Source: Thelephora terrestris (Eukaryota; Basidiomycota; Agaricomycetes; Thelephorales; Thelephoraceae). From it: DNA of 64,000 nt. Positions within the stretch are counted from its first letter, which is position 1; the number at the start of each line of letters is the position of its first letter. The stretch spans positions 124,001 through 188,000 of the forward strand of contig WIUZ02000004.1 of the NCBI GenBank assembly GCA_015956445.1, given 5' to 3'. This document shows positions 59,955 to 64,000 of the stretch, piece after piece. The notes below the pieces were generated by a model. It was not told where the DNA came from and did not search any database. It saw only the letters and a list, made by a program, of their open reading frames with translations. A program made the position numbers and the translations under genes.

Positions 59955-61953
59955 ATGGACGAGTTTCAGGTAAAGGATGTGCCGCCGGATTTCAGCATCG
60001 TGTCTCATGCACATGGCTTGCAGGATGTGGAATCCATCCAGACTGCTATTGAGGTAATTGTGCAGAAGGAAGGCACCCAGAGGTCGCTTGCGCAGCTATG
60101 TGCAGTGCTGGAAGCATCTTCTCTCACACCATCGTTGGTTCGTCCGATGATCATTGTTTATGCTACCATAACCCATATGCAGTACACAGGATCCTCTGGT
60201 GGTCATGCCGCTCCTGATACCGTACCAATGCACCCATGCCGTCCGGGCGATAAGGGTAGTCTCCGAAAAGGCGAACGCCAAAGAGATCCTGCTCGTTCTG
60301 CAAGAGATCTTGGAACGCCTGAGCCACGACGACGACCAAGAAGACGAGGAGGAACAAGAGGAAAAGTCCGAGAGATTATCTCCGACTTTGCAGCTGGAAC
60401 GGGTCGTTTTCTCCTACACTTACAGTAAGACAGTCTCATGCTATGCTGCTGCGATAAATCATCTCACGGGGCAATCAGTTCTGCCACGAGTGCTGCCCAA
60501 GGAAAAAACCACAGGGCAGCGTCTCCAGGGGGTGCTCCACGATCTCGGGGAACACGTCCAGGCCCTGGTGCCGCACTCGCACCCACGCGAGGGACAAGCG
60601 GTGCTCCACTCCGTGACCGCCTTGACTAACAACCTATTGGATTACTTCGCGGATCACCTTTCCGATGCCACGCAGCTGACGCCATGTGTCGTGAGTAATA
60701 ACGGCCTTGAGAACCGGTCGGGTTTTGACCACCGAAAAGGATGCACTCTTTTCGTTGCTCGACGTAACTCTTGCGGCGAGCGTAAACCACTTGCACACGT
60801 ATCTAGCTCAAAGGACTTTTGAGGCTTTATACCCGAAATTGGTGGTAAACTCTGCCATAGATCCAGATTGGAACACTGGAGAGAGGCTGGTCTTGGGAGC
60901 ACTGGTACTTTTTTCTGTCTTGACATTTCAAACGACCCGACTGACCAATGTTTTAGGCTGCCGCAAACCGACTCGGTTATGACACCACTTCGCTTTCGAG
61001 TAATCCTACACTCGGGAAGCTGACACTCTTGGCACATATCGACCTGCAGGATACTGATCACTTTGCACTCCTCGAGACATACTCACCTATTATCCTGGCT
61101 TGCTTAAGATCAAATAACGGCATGGATGAGGCATCGGCGTTTCTGCTCGCCCATATCTCGGCAATGACTCTAGTGAAACCCCATCCCCCCTCCCTCCCTT
61201 TTGACTTCATGATCAAGTTCGCTTTCGTTCTCCCGTCGTTGATGGGTGTCCACCCAGACCCACCAACTCGACACATGCTATTTCGCCTGACAGCCCTCAC
61301 TCTATCTCTTACAGAACCCTCATTGCGAGCGCAGATACTGATGGACATGCTGACAGACTCCACATACTCGCCACAAACTCGAATAGCAGCGATCAGCCTG
61401 GTGAAGGAGAGCGTTCTCCATGCTTTAAATGGGACCAGCGTTCTCCCTGTCTTATCACCGCTCGAGGACGTGTTTGGGACCTCGTTATTCCTAGAAATCC
61501 TAGGTCCTGTTCTCTTCCGGTCTAACCCTCACGATCTATTCGACAGCCCTACCTTCGATCCGGACGAGTTCCTCTTCTCGCCAGAGCCAAACCGGTTAAT
61601 CGAGTGTCTGTCTTTCTACTACGTGCTAATTCAACGCGACACGGAAAACAGAGTCGGTTTCTAATTATGCCAAGGAGAGAAGTGGCGCGCTGACTTGGGC
61701 TAGACCGGGATACGTGACAGGATCAGAGTCGCAGATATGGAGCATAAGCTTCTCCGGCCGCTGCGGGGCTTTTTAGAGCGATACAATACCCTAAGTGAGT
61801 AGTAGACAATCGATGCAAGGAACATCCATGATAACGCCAGCGTTAGACAAACCCGAAGTTATCCTGGCGTTTGCTGGGTTGCAGACAAGCCTCGAGAGGG
61901 TTGACAGCGCGCTGAAGGATCTGTTGAAGGGCTGGGGTTATCAATCGCTTTAG
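59955..61953 (+). CDS. YAP-binding/Alf4/glomulin-like helical-repeat protein (tentative)
   Basis: About seven to eight exons, all alpha-helical. N-terminus MDEFQVKDVPPDFSIVSHAH, then LCAVLEASSLTPSLVRPMII. Middle exons include VMPLLIPYQCTHAVRAIRVV, LVLQEILERLSHDDDQEDEE. The C-terminal half is the most regular: LETYSPIILACLRSNNGMDE, FMIKFAFVLPSLMGVHPDPP, LMDMLTDSTYSPQTRIAAIS, EFLFSPEPNRLIECLSFYYV and finally EVILAFAGLQTSLERVDSAL. The pattern of HEAT-like helices and the PRTRHMLFRLT-type segment suit the Ybp1/glomulin family, which regulates redox signalling in yeast or cullin ligases in animals. I hold this assignment loosely; the gene itself is real. Confidence 0.7.
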
Positions 61954-62639
61954 ATATCGGATCTTTTCGTGTGATGAACTGCGAGACTGGGTATTCGTCA
62001 ATTGGATAAGGAATACAGATCACCACGAGTGCTGCACTTGTGGATACTATGTGGGAATATGTGGCTGGGAGGATTGGCGCTTTAGACACAGCATTGTGTG
62101 ATCGAGAAGACCACGTTCCCCAAGTACACTGGATCCGGGCTTCAAGTTGTGCTGTTCGGGCTTCTCCTGCTGCCGGAATGTCGTTTACCGGAAAACGAGC
62201 CTTTTGTTCGATTCAGTTGGCTGTGCAGATATTGAGGCTTCCCTATCTAAATTTCCACAACGGACGTGCGGTTGTTTGGAAACCAGTTAACGGGAATACT
62301 AGTATTAGTCTGCTATTCACCACCAATGACACGCCTCCAGTCACTGCGGCGTTATAACTCTTGGGTTCTCATATTTATACCTCGCGTCGGTGCTGGCAGG
62401 TTCTGCACACAGATGCAACGGTCCTTCGAACGCACCCACTCTCTGATGCTCGTCTTCAAATTTGGGGACCACGATACCTCACAAGCGTCCAGGACGAAAG
62501 ACGACTTGGAAAGGTTGACTTCTTTGGGCACCATGGTATCTTGCATCGTATACGGTTCGTCCCGATAGGCTTATGAGCCAACACCAGCATTAACTCCCAC
62601 AGATGCTCAGGCGCGCACGCCGCAGTTTACTTCGTCGCG
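61954..62639. other. 686-bp interval upstream of a multi-TM gene
   Basis: Probably holds the first exons of the following membrane protein, which I could not resolve. Open stretches near 62270-62570 on both strands are inconclusive. One phase-compatible join is a donor GTTCGT near 62551 to the acceptor CCCACAG at 62603. Confidence 0.4.
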
Positions 62640-63895
62640 ATGAAGTACCTGTTCCACGCATCGTCGCTTCTAACTCCTCAAAATCGGCTATGGTTGATCA
62701 TCTCAACCCTCTTGCTCATGAACGCGACCGCAAACCTAGCGCTCCAGGTTCGTTGGAGTTGGAACGTGGAGCGAATAATTGAAGGCCCCGATTCCGCTCT
62801 GAGCATCGCGCGCGTCATACTGTCAGGCTAGCGTTCAACCCCTGTACGCTCTTTGAGAGTACTAACTTTAACTATAGATTCATGACCATGAACTGGATTT
62901 CCGATTCCATTCTCGTGAGTGCCCCCTATGTCGATACTGATACGCAAATCTAAACTGTTCTAGCTCTTCAGGTTCTACGCGATCACAGGTCGCAAGCTCA
63001 ACAGGATGATCATCCCGGCTGCGATGATCATATCCTCAATCGGTACATCTCGCGATCCACAGCTTCCCCCTACCTTGTCTCACATCTCTAACATAGCCGT
63101 ATCCTCTACCTACATTCAGGAGATCGCTGCAGCATATACGAATTCGTGGTCAGACTCTCCCAATGTCCCAATAATCGTCTACCTCTCCATATCGTGCGGG
63201 ATCAATGTTTACCTGACGACCCACATCGTGTGCCACATGGTGCGATTTGCTCCAAGAATCAGTACGAGTCGAGCCCTGTGTCACCGGATCGCCTCGCTAT
63301 TTGTCCAAAGCACCCTTTTGTATCTGGTCCCCACGTTCGTCTTCATTGCCCTCTCTGCGCGACGTAACCTGGGTCAGAACCTGCTCTTCCCGATCCTGTG
63401 TCAACTCCAGGTGAGTTTCGTCTCGGATACCCGCGTCCGACTTATGTGAAGGCCCGAGTTGATTTCCTGTTGGATCATCCATAGCCGCTTTCCCCACTGC
63501 TCGTCATAATGCGGGTAGCGCAGAACCGGGTTTTGAACAAGGAGGGCGCGGTGGTCACGGCGGACGATATTCTTTCCTCTTCTGCTCCCCACAGGCCCCG
63601 TCTCTCGCTAAAATTAAACTTCAGACCTATCGACACCTTGGATCTCGAGGAAGGAGAAAAAGAGCCAGAGACACCAATGGCGCCAACGACGCCCAAGCTA
63701 CCGGTACGACTACCCTTTGTGAAAGTCAAGTCAGGTCCCCCTTCTGCCATCGAAATGCTCGACTCGGAGCAGATAGACGGACTCTGGAAGTCCCAAGACT
63801 CGAGACGAGTGCCGTGGTTGACTTCTCCATCTTCTTCGACCTCAAGTTACCTTCCGACTTACTCGTCTGCCCGAGAAGACCTGGTGGTTGATTAA
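62640..63895 (+). CDS. basidiomycete multi-TM membrane protein, 5' end unresolved
   Basis: Four to five exons. TM segments: LWLIISTLLLMNATANLALQ, MNWISDSILLFRFYAITGRK (short aromatic-rich), MIIPAAMIISSIAVSSTYIQ, VPIIVYLSISCGINVYLTTH, SLFVQSTLLYLVPTFVFIAL and NLLFPILCQLQPLSPLLVIM. The order, the Phe-Arg-Phe-Tyr after TM2 and the run Pro-Leu-Ser-Pro-Leu-Leu-Val at the last TM match the large agaricomycete family of seven-TM-like proteins of unknown function. The C-terminal tail of about 120 residues is Ser/Pro/Glu-rich. Start ATG at 62640 is provisional, as the exon continues open upstream (CSGAHAAVYFVA) and a first TM is probably missing. Confidence 0.7.
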
Positions 63896-64000
63896 CCACA
63901 CCCACGCGATCCTCCGGGGGAGGCAAACACACCGAATGGCCACGGCCACACCATACCCTAGCGACACATCCCATCCACAACGACCTCGCAAACTTCTTGT

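Overview
The window is nuclear DNA of a filamentous basidiomycete, most likely an agaricomycete. Genes are compact and intron-rich: most introns are 45-60 nt with GT..AG ends, both strands are used evenly, intergenic gaps are short, and several families are typical of mushroom-forming fungi (Ppo-type fatty-acid dioxygenase, basidiomycete multi-TM proteins, F-box/LRR proteins). I see no bacterial operon, CRISPR array, tRNA, rRNA or intact mobile element. Gene models were assembled by reading exons in the six frames and joining them at splice sites. For most genes the exon lengths sum to a multiple of three.

Layout. 0-9.4 kb: 5' part of a Ppo-like dioxygenase gene (-), SNARE ykt6 (-), site-2 protease (+), ribosomal protein eL38 (-), an unknown basic protein (-). 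9.4-15.2 kb: SRRM1-like PWI/RS splicing factor (-), then a head-to-head pair of sugar/polyol dehydrogenases, a zinc MDR enzyme (-) and a KduD-like SDR (+). 17-25.7 kb: MAM33/p32 (+), a Ser/Pro-rich protein with a possible eIF4E-binding motif (+), a secreted beta-carbonic anhydrase with a frame break (+), an LRR protein (+), a class I glutamine amidotransferase (-), a Qc-SNARE (+). 25.8-35.9 kb: a nucleotidyltransferase with two tandem catalytic modules, the first apparently dead (-), eIF3l (+), the Ypk1/Gad8 AGC kinase (-), an EXPERA membrane protein (-), a tiny secreted peptide gene (+). 36-50 kb: primase small subunit (+), two adjacent four-TM proteins (+), an F-box-like protein (+), several unknown nuclear-type proteins. 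50-64 kb: ATP synthase subunit j (+), mitoribosomal mL54 (-), glucose-6-phosphate isomerase (-), MOB4/phocein with a long acidic tail (-), IKS1 kinase (+), a second kinase (-), a YAP/Alf4/glomulin-like protein (+), a multi-TM protein (+).

Functional picture. This is mostly core housekeeping: membrane fusion, translation, splicing, replication, mitochondrial energy metabolism, glycolysis, TORC2 and STRIPAK signalling, sterol-type regulated proteolysis. There is no single accessory cluster. The repeated theme is head-to-head gene pairs with 90-360 bp between start codons. The items most worth following are the tandem dead/active nucleotidyltransferase, the 40-residue secreted peptide, the acidic MOB4 extension, the disrupted carbonic anhydrase, the dehydrogenase pair, and a diverged partial copy of mL54 beside the real gene. 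About a fifth of the window holds no gene I can support.
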